Below are positions 24,659 to 37,428 of a stretch of DNA of 64,000 nucleotides, piece after piece. The notes beneath the pieces were generated by a model. That model had not been told where the DNA came from. It saw only the letters and a list, made by a program, of their open reading frames with translations, and searched no databases. Position numbers and translations under genes: made by a program. The stretch lies in contig JAAMPI010000079.1 of NCBI GenBank assembly GCA_013054445.1, positions 1 to 64,000 on the forward strand. Direction: 5' to 3'. The stretch's first letter is position 1; the number at the start of each line of letters is the position of its first letter. The stretch comes from Cudoniella acicularis (Eukaryota > Ascomycota > Leotiomycetes > Helotiales > Helotiaceae).

Positions 24659-27178
24659 CTACAAGCTCAAGAAAAGCTTCAACATAGCTGGGTAATTTGG
24701 GGTTCCAAGACCAGTAACTGGGTCCCATCCCGTGGCAGCGGAGAAACCGTTAGTATTGCAACCTGGGTTGTTTCCTACTGTGATATCGTGCAGCACCGAA
24801 GGGTTTGCATACTACGATTGAGTTAGAAAAGTTTCTTGTGCTGGACATGATGAATAGGACTTACAAGAACAGGGTTAACAAATCCAACAGTTGGTTTCCC
24901 AACAGCAAGCAACTCCTCGTTGATACGGGTAAGAATAGCTCCGAAGGTAGGAGCAGCAGCCGAGGTACCACCAATTAAGCCGGAGGAGCCTGCGACATAG
25001 ACAATGACGTTATCTCCAATAGCGGAAACGTCGGGATAGCCACGACCAGCGCTATTGTAGACACCGTTGTTTGCGCCGATATTAGTAGCGTTAACCGTTT
25101 GATATGCTGTATAGGGCGGAGGGTTGTTCTTTAGGTAGGCTGCAACGGCAGAGGCTTGATAGCTCGGGATCTCATAAATGTTGGAAAACCCGCCACCACT
25201 GCCAAATCGAGTCTGGAAACAAATTAGTGCTGTGATCTTTTAGGAGTAGCTAGCCGTGAGGATGAAACATCGTCTTGAAATGGAGAATTTGAGGGAAGTG
25301 ACAGTAAACAAGTTGCTTACGACGGCGACTTCTGCATCGATATTGGCGTTGGCGCCAGGTGGGAGTGTAGTACCACCGACTGTGGTGATATAGGGGCAAG
25401 TTGCTGGAAAGTCTGGAGCAAAAACATTTCCTAGATTCCAGGATGTCAGCTTGTATACTTGGGAAATACCAGATCTGACACTTACCGTTGGTGCCAAGGC
25501 ACCCGCCGTTCCCAGAAACACCCGAGTCTCCTGAGGCTAGAACAACGGAAACCCCTTGCAAGCCAAGCTTCATAAACTCAGCACATTGGCGTCTCTGGTA
25601 TGCAACCGGCAAACCACTTTCATCTCCTCCATACGAGATAGAGATCACATTGGTCTGTCTTCCAGTTAGTACATAAGCTGACAGCAAGAGACAGGTACCT
25701 ACGGCGTTGTAGACACCACATTGAAGAGCACCTTTGTAAGCACCTGAGGCGGTCGAAGGATCAGGGTATGGACTGCCAACAAATCAGCACTATTTTTTTC
25801 TTTCGAGGGGGAGAGGAGCCGAGAGGATGAAACTTCTTCCAGACCACCTAAAAAGGTAAATTAAAAGGGGACAAGGAAATAATTGCTTACGGGTCGAGTG
25901 GGTCAACTGTGCTGCAATAAGATCCATCAAGAGCATCTAAGAAAGTATTAAGAAAGCCGCTAAATGTGTAGCTTGCTTCGTAGACAGGATCATCGCTTTG
26001 AAAGAGGACGGTTCCTTGAGGGTAGATGATTGGGTAGGAAATTTGGAAATCCAGGTCGGACTCCGCACCTGCTGAAGCCACAGCAACTGGAGCGGTCCCA
26101 CCATCTACACCCGAAAGCTTTGGGGCGGTGCCTTGGGGAATGTTGCTAAAATCATCAGAAGACGCTTAATGTTGTGCTTCAAAGGGACTTACCTGGCGAA
26201 ACTTTTAAAGAAAGAGTTCAAATCTGCTTGGCTGTATACATCTCCCAGATCTTCAAAGATGCCCAAAGCGTTGGTTTTGTTTGCCTTTGTTGGCGTTGTG
26301 ATGTTGTACAAAGCTATAAAATTAGCGTTGGAGCCAACTCATCCTAATATAGATGACTCACTCTTGATACAAGCCGGTGTGATCTGAGTATCACATCCGG
26401 TGGCCAAAGGATGAGCGAGAAGTTGTTCTTCGGGGATAGGTCTGAACTTGGGGGGTGTTATTTGCCCTCCCTTAGTCACACCAAAAGTGCGTTTATCAAA
26501 CCCAGGGGTTGCACTTCGCCTTTGAGGTGCAAATAGCTTGATACCAGGAGTTACATAATCCACATGTTCCTGAATATGGGCTGGCACGTGATAGCTGATT
26601 ATTGTTAGTAATGAATAAGAGAAAGGGAGAGAGACGAACCTGTCACAAGCAATCGTGGATTTTCCTGTATCAGCATGCTCATAGACGTGGTATTCTGTCT
26701 GCAGCAGAGACTCCAGTTCAGCAGTCGTAGCATCAAATTGCATCCATTGCTTGTTTGTCGATTGCGAAATTGATTCCCCAGGAATGCCAGAAGAAACAAG
26801 CCAATCATAAATTGCCGAAGTTGTGGCCTTGGTTGGTGCAAATATCTCCGCAACTTCCTCGGCTGTGTAGTGCTTTCCGTATTTAGGAGAATCATGCATA
26901 GAACTAGATGATAATGGTCAATTTCAATTGTATTCTTGTGGACAGTGGGTCCTAGCATACACTTCCATCAAAAGATCGTGGCCCCTGTCAAGGTTATTTT
27001 GAGCCATACCAATGCGGACAGGGACTCGGGCAGTGGAATCAAGCCTGTCACGCTTGACCCAGGCTTGCGGGACGAAATCTCGACGTTCGTGAACGACATG
27101 ACTAGCCGGGAATGGGACAGCGGCAGCTCGAAGAGCAAGTGCCAAGGCACCCAAGAGGCTGATACGGGAGAAATGCAT
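24659..27178 (-). CDS. secreted S53 peptidase (sedolisin / tripeptidyl-peptidase type)
   Basis: Ten exons (complement of 24659-24811, 24865-25212, 25321-25430, 25486-25654, 25703-25772, 25891-26145, 26193-26313, 26362-26594, 26640-26903 and 26961-27178) give 646 residues with all phases closing. The first about 20 residues (MHFSRISLLGALALALRAAA) form a signal peptide. A pro-kumamolisin prodomain follows (HDSPKYGKHYTAEEV; YHVPAHIQEHVDYVTPG). The catalytic domain keeps the S53 triad: Glu and Asp in GAESDLDFQ and Ser in GGTSAAAP, with the oxyanion Asp in SGDSGVSGNGG. The C-terminal NPGCNTNGFSA...GWDPVTGLGTP block is the calcium-binding region. It should act outside the cell at acidic pH. One intron uses the less common donor GTTCGT (26639). 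Confidence 0.95.
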
Positions 27179-29660
27179 TTTGGGGATATTGCAATCACTA
27201 TGGCTATATCCAAGAAGAGAGGGTGAGGGGCTCGACTTTATAGCCAAAGTACCCAGGAGCGGGAGCTTTAATTGTTCAAAATGCGCAGGTGGGTGGAAGC
27301 ATTACGGACGATTCAACTCAGCCCAAATTTGACCAACAAGGATGAAGAGCTTTGGGAGGTATTGGTCAACATGACAAAATACCTCAACAGCTTCCTCCTT
27401 GAGGCATCGTGTAACGGAGGAGAATATGGCGAACAGACACCTTCCTGCACGTATTGAGGAGGTAAGAGGGCGGGCGCACTGAGTTCTCAACCACATGCCG
27501 CATTTGGCCCTGAATTCCCCACGATAGCAGCAACAGTACCAGTTAATATAAAGGCTAGGTAGTCAGAACTTCGCTGGTGCTTTCTGACTCGCTCTAATCG
27601 ACCAGGGGTCTTGCACTCCTCGTCACGAGAGGAGAGCCAGTGAGAAGAGATGGCAGTAGAAACTGGAATTACTCGCTCCGATCATCGACAATGTTCCCTC
27701 TTGCAGCGCAGTGCAGTCTTGACCAGCTTATCTGCAAATAGCGATCCGTAAGGCTGCCTGACATGAATATAGCACAGCCTTGCCTGGGAAGACAAGGATA
27801 TATTGAAAATGCCGGGGCTTCGCTGGAGAGGGACGGGTATTTGTCTGCCATCCGAAAGGTGCCAAGAAGTGACTACTGCAGGCAAACAACAAGATCACAG
27901 ACGCTGGCTGCCTTCTGTGACATGCCGTTATCAACGCTCTGGGCTCTCTTCAACTCATTCTTCAGGCTTTGAGCACACTTATGCCAGCTTAGAAGCTCGT
28001 GTTGAAGGTGGGCAGCCTCCTTGGACCTTGAGAATCGAAACATGCCGACATTCACAACCGCAACCGCAACCTCATGGTTCGCCGACGCAGACTTCTGCAT
28101 ATACTATTTACCAAAGTTCGAGTGAGGAGCAGCACATTGAAGCATGGAAGCATTATCGAAGCTTGCTAGCGCTCGAGGAAGCCAAGGATGGTGAAGAAAG
28201 GGTGACTGTAGTTCCTAGGTACATGCAGGCAGGCAAGCCAAAGGTTGAAGATTGGTGAAGCTCTAGGTTAACGTTGTGTCCCTATGGAGTTGTGGTTATG
28301 ATGTGATGTGACTGCCGTCGTGATGCACGGACCAGCTTGCGCAAACAGCGCGTGATCATGCCTTTTCAGGACTAGCGTTTCGCAAACCTGACCAATCCTG
28401 AGGTTCCCCTTGATCTCACCCAACGACTTCAACCCAGCAGGCTCCACCAGCAAACAGACGACGCACAGCTATCGCCACAGAGATTGCCGAGAGCACCTTC
28501 TCGATTTGATCCCACTGCTGCTCTTCCACCCCTCCAGAGTCCATCCCCTACCCCGCGCTCCGCGATAGCTGTTTATCAGCATTTTCCCTAATATCCAGGG
28601 GCCACGGCCAGCACTGCTTCCCTACACTCCTTCCTCTGTGGGTATTGCCCGAGGCCGAGTAGATGCCAAGATACTTTAATTACCATGTCTGCGTTCTTCA
28701 TTGATATCACCTCATCATTCCAAACATTGAAACAGCACCTTGCTTCAAGTCTGCCTGCTACCTTCCACGCTGAGCGCGGCCTTATAGTGCTCCGCCGACT
28801 GGCTATGACAATATTCTCAACGAGGCATGTGAGAATTTACTAGTAGCCTGATAGTTGAGTGTTTCCAATTTGTGATTTGGGAAATTAAGATACATTGCAC
28901 AGACATATGAAATACGAAGTCAATGTCTCCTGGGTCTCCTTTTATGCAACACCCTCGATTTGAAATATCTGTTTGTTCAAATGTCACTATCTTCTCGACT
29001 GGAAGACTACCGTATAGATAGATTGACGAGAGTCGGTTTGCGCTCTACCTAAAACGGAGGGTGAGAGTTCTAAATTATCCACAGATACAGAGATATTTAA
29101 AAATTAATAGCCTAACTAATCTTTTTATCTGTACTCTAGGGATAGGATTGCGTTTTTATTGTATAAGATCCTATATTATCTCTCGTCAATCTATATGGTA
29201 TGCAGACTCTAAAAAAGGGTTTTGTTTCTACTTGTATGCATAAGAACATATTGAATTGAAAATCGAGTTATTTTATTCTTGATTTTGGTTTCGAGGCAAT
29301 TACTGAGTTTCTGTCTAGGAAACCTATGGCATGTTTTTATCATTCATCTGGCGAACTTATTAAGAGAAGCACTATAGCTGACAACGTGGGAGAAATTTCC
29401 AGGGAAAAGCTCCCTACAAGAGTGAAGGCTGCGTTCTTGACAAAATGCATTGCTATTCTTTTGCTAGAAGTACAGTTGGAAGGCCCTTGCCCTGGATGTT
29501 CTCCATTATCCATACATCATCCTCGAAATTCTGAGGTATTTGAGAGAGCCTTTGTTCTTTGACGATCCTAGGTCTTTCTCCCAAAACTAGTTTCTCTCCA
29601 CCGTCATGGCCGCTGGTGTTGAATTGTGCGATTTTATAGGTCTGGAAATTCAGTGTCTGT
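27179..29660. other. long intergenic region
   Basis: About 2.5 kb with no confident gene. A plus-strand frame ending at 28258 has a protein-like tail (EEQHIEAWKHYRSLLALE, then VPRYMQAGKPKVEDW) and could be the last exon of a small gene or a fragment, but I see no start or domain. Sequence from about 28850 to 29300 is AT-rich. Confidence 0.45.
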
Positions 29661-30782
29661 CTAAACTTTCCTCCTCTTTTCAGACGGCGCTCCAGCAACC
29701 ACATTATCCGAGGCTTGATTCTCGGAGTCGGCCATCTCTTCAGGAAGCAATATCGTATTTCCGAGACGGAGAAACTTGATATATGCCTCATTCAGAGTCC
29801 ACAAGCGTTCGCGGCGAGTTATCCGGTCAGTCATCTTAAGCTGGTTTACCCAAAACTTAAGAAGCTCAAATACACGATTCAACCTCTCCTCCGATACTTT
29901 ATTGCCAGTGTCTCTGAAAACCTCGACTGTTGGCTCGATGAACACGAACATAACCCTTCCATGTTGCACTTTGTATTTAACAGACAGTCCAAGGATTTTT
30001 ATTAAAGTCGACTCTCGGCCTGCCTAAAGGTGTACAGTCTTGCTCGCGGATAAACTTCACGACCCAGGTCGGCTCCAATTTGACCTGAAACTTCGAGATT
30101 CCCCGCTCATCATCGGTTATCTCAGCGCGTGCCATCCTGAGCTTCTCTCTCTCTAGACCAGACATTGTCTGCCGCTTCGCCTTCTTGAGTATTTGTTCGT
30201 AAACTTCCGGTTTCGACTCCTTCAACTCTTGTGCGTTTTGTGCTCTAATAACTTTGGTTTATTCCCAGGTTCGGTGCCGAATGGGCTCGGTATAGACAGG
30301 CACCGCTTGTGTCTCGGAATTCTCTTTTTTGCATTGCATGGCCGACTCGATGTAGTAGGGAAATTCTTTGCTGACTGAAGTAGTTAGCACTTGGATCAAG
30401 AGCTTTTTTGATGTTAAAATTACCGACAGACTCTTTCTCAAAGCTTGCTTTCCATATCCATGATCAGCTCATCGCTTGTAATGTCTCCGGCCCTTTGTTT
30501 GAAGAGGACTTCCTTCTCGAGCTCTTGTTGAATCGCGTGGAAAATGTCCATGTCGAAACCCTCCGTCTTGGCTTTCTGGACCATTTCCCAGTATCTGCTG
30601 ACGTATGCCGTGGTGGAGTTAAGGTTGGAGTGTTGGTTTGGTGCTGAGATATGTTGCGTCAACTGCGGGTTTGCGGGCGTTTGTTTTAAGAGCAAGTACT
30701 TCGTTTGCGAGGCCGTCGTGGTTTTTATACTGCTGCAAAGTGGTGTGGGAGCCAACCGACTACCATCGAAACAAGCGAACAA
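29661..30782 (-). pseudogene. unidentified decayed gene
   Basis: Adjoining minus-strand frames read as one protein interrupted several times: an N-terminal part (YVSRYWEMVQKAKTEGF ... DITSDELIMDM), a middle part (KEFPYYIESAMQCKKEN ... RHRTWE), a third part (SKPEVYEQILKKAKRQTMSG ... PTWVVKFIREQ) and a C-terminal part (VMFVFIEPTVEVFRDTG ... PSEKRRKV). An intron with a GTGCTAACT branch site is plausible near 30420-30370. A TAA follows RHRTWE (about 30259-30261) with the same frame continuing, fitting CAA to TAA. Near 29990 one extra A in a five-A run shifts the frame. I do not recognise the family. Assembly error could explain the shifts but not the stop. Confidence 0.5.
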
Positions 30783-32149
30783 GACCTAGAGGCCTTATTG
30801 GTGTATTTAGTATAGTGAATTAGAGGAGGGGTCCAATCACAGTAAGTTCACGCTTAAAGAAGGGGAATTGAATATGAATATGCATGCCAAGACGAGGCGG
30901 CAGGCATATGTCTATCTTTGTAACACTATCTCAAAGTAACACAGTGTTTATTCTTTAGACTGCTATCCTTAAATATGAAGCATGTGTCATTACACGGTCG
31001 AAGTAATAGAAATGGCATCCCCTGAATGCACTACAAGACATAAGTTACCGAGTCCAAAAACCGAATTCCCTCATTCTCGAAGCTTTAAAGAATTCAAGAA
31101 AATTCCCATTGAAGCTTAGCTGACCTTCAATCAAACTCAATTGTATAACACGAAGGCTCAAGTCTGGATGATATTTCTTTCTTGTTTTCTCAAGTGGGTG
31201 CAAGTGTAATTGCCAATTGCTTCGTCACTTCTCATCGAACTCTTTCAAAGAACAACAAATACCCCAACTCCACTTGAAAATACACCAATACCCGAGATGC
31301 CCTTCTTTATTCAACCGTGTAGAACATATGTATCTGTTTCGTGGCGTTGAGAGAACAAAAAAATGCTCGTAGAAGGATTTTCCGGATGAAACCTCATATG
31401 AGTTCGTTTGACACTAAATATCAGTCACTGTGAGCAATTCAAGTCTTTAAAAGAGTTATAGACCACCTCGCTATTATATCCTGCCCTTGTTGAAATAGCA
31501 CTTTAATTATTGGATTTAGTTCAGGTGGCATTTGGGGTATTTGCTGTTCAAAAAAATATCAAGATATTGCAAGGCGTTTCGCAATTGCTCTCCAAGACAT
31601 GATGTTCCGATACATGACGCCCCAGAGCTGCATAGGCGCATGCTTATGCTCGCCATTCATACCGTTTGGTAGTTTTATCGATGATGGGTTAAAAGAAGAG
31701 AGAGAGAAACATTTCAAAATCAAAACAGATAACGAACGAAAGCTATGGCCTCAGTGACTGTTTTTCCGCCTTTAAAGTTACGAAATAATTTAATGATGTC
31801 CAATGTTCGCATCTGATAATTTTCCACTGAGCAGAGACAATGCGAGCATTCTTCAGGGTCCAGCAGCGAGACACCTTGGTCTCAAAGCAGTTCAAAGCAT
31901 TCAGACAAAGAGCATTGATGACGAGCCTCTAGAAAATTTTTGCTGACTTGAGGTCCTCACAGAAACTTTCAGACCGAAGATAGGAGAATGTGAGGTTTTG
32001 CAGGTAGGGATGAGGTTGGAGCAAATGTGGACCACAGCACGTGATATTCCATTAGTCCCGATTCGGTAGGCACTTTACACGGACGCGCCAGAACGCGTCT
32101 CCTGTCAACAGTTTTCTCGACAACACCACCACCACCTAGCAAACTCAAA
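30783..32149. other. intergenic
   Basis: 1.4 kb without a supported gene; holds the RPA32 promoter at its right end. Only short uninformative frames occur. Confidence 0.55.
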
Positions 32150-33212
32150 ATGGGTACGACAGCTCATCTTTTCATATATGTTCGTGACTGACATCTCTAT
32201 AGCAAATTTCGGTTACGGCGGTGGCTATACGACGACGACCTACGGCGGACAAAATGCTGCGACTGATGGCGGGGGATTCATGGCTGGATCGCAATCGGGC
32301 AGCCAGGAGAGTCCAAGCAATTCGAAGGTACCACGCCTGCTTTCCTTGAATTGGTAAATACTGATACGCTTTCAAGGTATGGGGAAAAGAAACCCTGAGA
32401 CCAGTCACCATCAAGCAAATCATTGATGCGTAAGTCACCCCTCCTTGATGAAAGATGCCCAAGTTCTCACTTCCAGACAGGCAACAAGCCCACCCCGAAA
32501 GCGAGTTCAAAATCGATGGCTCAGACGTTACTCAAGTAAGCATCTTATGCCACCGTGGTCTATAAAATCTGCCAATACATGCTGACAAAACTTCAAGATC
32601 ACCTTCGTTGGCCAAATTAACAGCGTCTACCCGCAAGCAACGAACATAACCTACAAACTCGATGACGGCACTGGTATCGTCGAAGTTAAGCTATGGATCG
32701 ATGCCGAAGCCGCGGAAGAGTCTAAAGCGCCGCAATCAAAAGAAGGTGAATACATTCGGGTCTGGGGTCGTCTTAAAGCCTTTAATACCAAACGCCATGT
32801 CGGTGCACAAATGATTCGTCCTGTTACCGATTTCAACGAAGTCAGCTATCATCTGCTTGAGGCCACAGCTGTACACTTATATTTCACAAGAGGGCCGCCG
32901 AATGCAGAAGCTGTTGCCGTTAAGGGTGAAGCAGGTACGGGGATGTTTGTTGAAAGTTATGGTGGCACAACTAGTAATGCTGCTCTAGCAGGAGGCAAGA
33001 AACTCCCACCCAAGATCAGTTCCGTCGCGAGAAAGGTCTACGACCATTTACAATCGGCGCCGCAGAATAACGAGGGATTACATGTGCATATGATTGCGGC
33101 CCAACTGAATATGCCGGTGAACGATGTTTTCAAAGCCGGCGATGAATTGTTGGCCGAAGGGGTTATCTACACAACTGTTGATGACGAGACATGGGCTGTG
33201 CTGGAATGCTAG
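32150..33212 (+). CDS. rfa2: replication protein A 32-kDa subunit (RPA2/RFA2)
   Basis: Exons 32150-32153, 32203-32327, 32377-32429, 32481-32535 and 32598-33212 give 283 residues. The Gly/Tyr-rich N-terminus (MANFGYGGGYTTTTYGG) is the phosphorylated region of RPA32. The OB-fold follows (TLRPVTIKQIIDA, QITFVGQINSVYPQATN, YKLDDGTGIVEVKLW, YIRVWGRLKAFNTKRHVGA), and the C-terminal winged helix begins near VARKVYDHLQ and ends WAVLEC. It binds single-stranded DNA within the RPA trimer in replication, repair and recombination. The first coding exon is only ATGG, and exon 4 must start after the second AG (at 32480) of a CCAGACAG acceptor to stay in frame. Confidence 0.96.
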
Positions 33213-33583
33213 TTGCATGAAGCGGAGGTTGGGCTTTCGGCGTTTGGGGTGGGTTCGGACCAGTATTTACAGATATCATGAGTAGATGCCTGTTCATGCC
33301 GTTGAGAGCAATGAAAAATGCGAATATTGATGAATGTCATTCTATGGGCGAGCTAGTCTTAAGGAAACCAACGCACTGCAGACCCAAAACCTTCGACTAT
33401 ATCCAAGCTCCGACTCGCTCGAAATAAATGACCATGAAAAGAAGCTGCCATCCAAAGAACTCGGTATCACCCAAGAACTTTGTGGGATAGAATTGAAGTG
33501 ATTCGCAGCCACCGAAGAATCATATACGACAAAATACCGATGAGGGAAGATCTTCGGCCATGTGTTCATGATTTCAAACCCAT
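33213..33583. other. convergent intergenic spacer
   Basis: 370 nt between the ends of RPA32 and the acetyltransferase gene; nothing else seen. Confidence 0.6.
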
Positions 33584-34513
33584 TTAAAGAGTTTGAATCT
33601 TAACACTGGAGCCCGTTTCCTTCTTGGCATCCTCCGCAGTGGGCTTTGGCTCTCGAACCATGATGTGCAGCTTAATGGGCTTCGGGCCTCTCTCAAGTTC
33701 GATGTCCATCGTATGTTCGAAACCATATTTCTTGTAGTAAGAAACGTTGACCTCCGCGCTAGATTCGAGGTATGTTGGTTTTCCCTCTTCGTCTGCCTAC
33801 CGATACCAAAGAAGTTAGTACTATAGTTTCTCATTTGGTTCTTACGACTTGAGACTTGGAATGTTTGAGATAATGGAAGATAAAAAGGGAGGACGAACTC
33901 TAGAAGTCATATGCTCAATCAACTTCCTGGCATAACCTTTTCCGCGAGCGCTGGGCTTGCTACCAAGGTAAACTAGGTAGTAGCTATCCTCATCTCTCTC
34001 GCCCAAAACATCATGTTTCGTGTCATGGAGGAGTGGGAAGAACTCAGTGAAGAAGCGTTTCCTGCCTTCAGAAGACAACTGGTAATACAATCTCCACATA
34101 CCACTACGGAAGAAGGTCCACCAGTCATCTGTGTTGGTGTGTGGGGGAAGCCTGGATTCATGTTAATCATCGGTTTTTTGACGGTAACGAGGCAGGAGGT
34201 CACACCAGAGGGCAACGGCGTCATAATTCGGTCCAATTGTGGTCACAATGCCTTTACAGATATGACCAGCGGTAAGGTAACGAATTATGTCACAATGTAG
34301 TTTCCACTTGCGCTCCTCAGAGCATTTAGCCATATCATCGGTGTCGAGGAAGTAGCGGGCTACCTCATCAACTGCGAAGGCTTCATAAAGGCATTGAGAA
34401 GCCTGCTCGCATTCGGAAATGTCGACGATGCGGACTTCTTCAATGGCTTCAGGAGAGAGACTACGTTTTTTCTCGAGAGTCAACGTGCCGTTATTATTAT
34501 AATTCTGCGCCAT
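33584..34513 (-). CDS. GNAT-family N-acetyltransferase
   Basis: The complement of 33584-33796, 33899-34151 and 34206-34513 gives 257 residues. The N-terminal ISECEQASQCLYEAF helix, the middle SGMWRLYYQLSSEGR segment and the acetyl-CoA-binding motif with the diagnostic GKGYARKLI (preceded by YYLVYLGSKPSARG) are present. The C-terminal half (NVSYYKKYGFEH) is the motif-B region. Intron 1 has a GATTAACAT branch site; intron 2 uses donor GTTCGT (33898) and a TACTAAC branch site. The substrate cannot be predicted. Similar fungal proteins are annotated only as acetyltransferases. Confidence 0.88.
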
Positions 34514-35845
34514 GATTGCGATTTACTAGCTGCAGTAATTAAATCTGTTTGGAATGGTATTTCTATTACATGTTAGTTTCATTGATGGAACAGTTAAATT
34601 GCACACGGACAGGATGGTTTTTCACTGGGCCTCGTTAAGTCTCCTGTATGTTGCTTAGAAAGCTGGGTTCTTGATACTGTTTCGTATCGAGATGGAAAAC
34701 GCAAACAATGAAGTGACTGGCGTATATCAACCGACATCAATGTTGATGATCAGAAAATTCCTTTCAAGGAATTCAGTGAAGGAATCGGATCGTTTGATCC
34801 GTTCAGAGTGCTGAGAATTCTGGAGCTGGAGTGGTTGAAAGGTAATGCTGTTTTGTATGAGTTTGGAGAGCAATGTTTGTTTGGTGAGGGCAAGATGTGC
34901 AATTGAGTAGCCAACTATGGGGTCTTGAGGTGGTTCTTGATAGTATTGGATGATCGATGGGACTTTGCGGATTGAGTGCTGTGAAAGAAGAATCAAGGGA
35001 GGCAAGAGCGGAGGGCTGCAGCTTATGTACGAACATAACGTGGAAATCGTGGAACATCGTCTTCCCAGCGATAGCCGCAGGATACGACCCCACTTAGTCA
35101 CTAGAGAAGCCTTTGTGGATTGGCGTCCAACCGAATGGATCCCGAGCAATCAAGATAGGGACGGGGCTGCTGCCGAGTGGCCGTCTGTCTCGTCCCGTGA
35201 GCAGCGGATGTCAAAAAACCGCGAATAACCAATCCGAAGTAACATTGGCTGTGTTGCAGTGTGTAGGACAGGGTTTACCATGAAGATCGAGAAGCGGAGT
35301 ATGCCATACTTGAGCAATCGTTTTGTTGGATTGTCGGGAAGCGTGGGGTCTTGTCTCGCATGGACATTCCTCAAGGAGTTTAGGGGCCAAGACCCCTCAG
35401 AAAAGCGAAACCGGGCTTGCTTTCGCCCGCCACCAAAACTGCGGAATGGGAGCAAACAAACGGGAAGATCAGGTACGGAGCTACATCGAACGGCCAGTAT
35501 TAAACAAGAAGCTCACTGCTGTGGGAAGGCTGGGGAAGAAAAAAAATAGAATTGGGAAAGAACCATCTCAGAAACGCAGCATGGGGATGATGAGAGTCAA
35601 TTGCCAGCCTCAACATTCACCGCTCCAGTGAAACATTGAGAATTTGAGATAGGGGAATGCGAATGGACCACTAGTCGCATCCATACATGTGCAATGTTTA
35701 ATTGCTGCACCTGCCTGTAAGGGTATCCGTTCACTCCGTACATGCCGAAACTAAACCTGCCATCACTCGCAATGGCTTCCTCTATCGTATGCAACCCTGC
35801 ACGTGTCCAAAGCCATCTGCACAGACAGGGCTTGATATCCCACGC
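34514..35845. other. intergenic
   Basis: 1.3 kb between the acetyltransferase promoter and the 3' end of IDI1. Short frames on both strands show no domain. Confidence 0.55.
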
Positions 35846-36712
<867 letters not shown>

Positions 36713-37428
36713 GGTGGTGGGAGATGAGAGCTCTTAAGGCACAAGAGAAATCGCGCAGAGTAATTAATACCTCAGCGCTCTTTATCAACTTTCTCAGGGG
36801 CCGGTTGGGCTACATGACCCCGATGATCCCTGTGAGTTGGCGGGGTTGATATTCCCGAAGCTTAAAGTGGCAGGCGATATTAGCCGTAAGTACTTCTCAA
36901 AACCACGGTTTATTTGGGAGGTTTTCGGGGCTCATCTCATAAGCAGAATAATATTCTTGTTTCTAGTGCCTTTTAAATTGTTACCTGATACCGATCTTTA
37001 GTGCCTTTGTAGAGTTTCGCCCGAATTCCGACTGCAAAGTCCCAGGTGAGATAGATTATCATGGCATCTTGAATGGCTATGCTCTATTTTAATTCTTGAG
37101 CCATTACCATTTCTCGGCTACTGGAGCTGTAACTCCTATGGGAATGTGTAAGCTTACCACGGACTTTTCTATTTTCAATTTGTGTATAATACTTCACGGA
37201 TTAATGTGGAAGTCCTGCAAAGCTTACTCGGGGAAGATTAAATCCTCTTCCTCCTTCGATTACTGAGTCCGGATAGCTGACAGTGATAACGGTGGTCGGT
37301 CATGCTGCTTTAGTGGAACGGCCTGCCACCTTGTGGACCCAAGCAAAATAATTCTCGAAAATATTAAGACAACACAAAAATTATCTCGAACTCGAGCACC
37401 AAACAACACAGAATTTTATCGAGACGCA
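36713..37428. promoter_or_regulatory. divergent promoter of IDI1 and SYO1
   Basis: 716 nt between two divergent housekeeping genes; no further gene. I see no operator I can name. Confidence 0.5.

Noticed and set aside
27803..28258. Gene in the region upstream of the peptidase
   Set aside because: Only the last 40-50 residues look protein-like; no start, splice site or family could be supported.
34163..34300. Frame break in the acetyltransferase
   Set aside because: A 53-nt intron (34152-34205) with a good branch site restores the reading.
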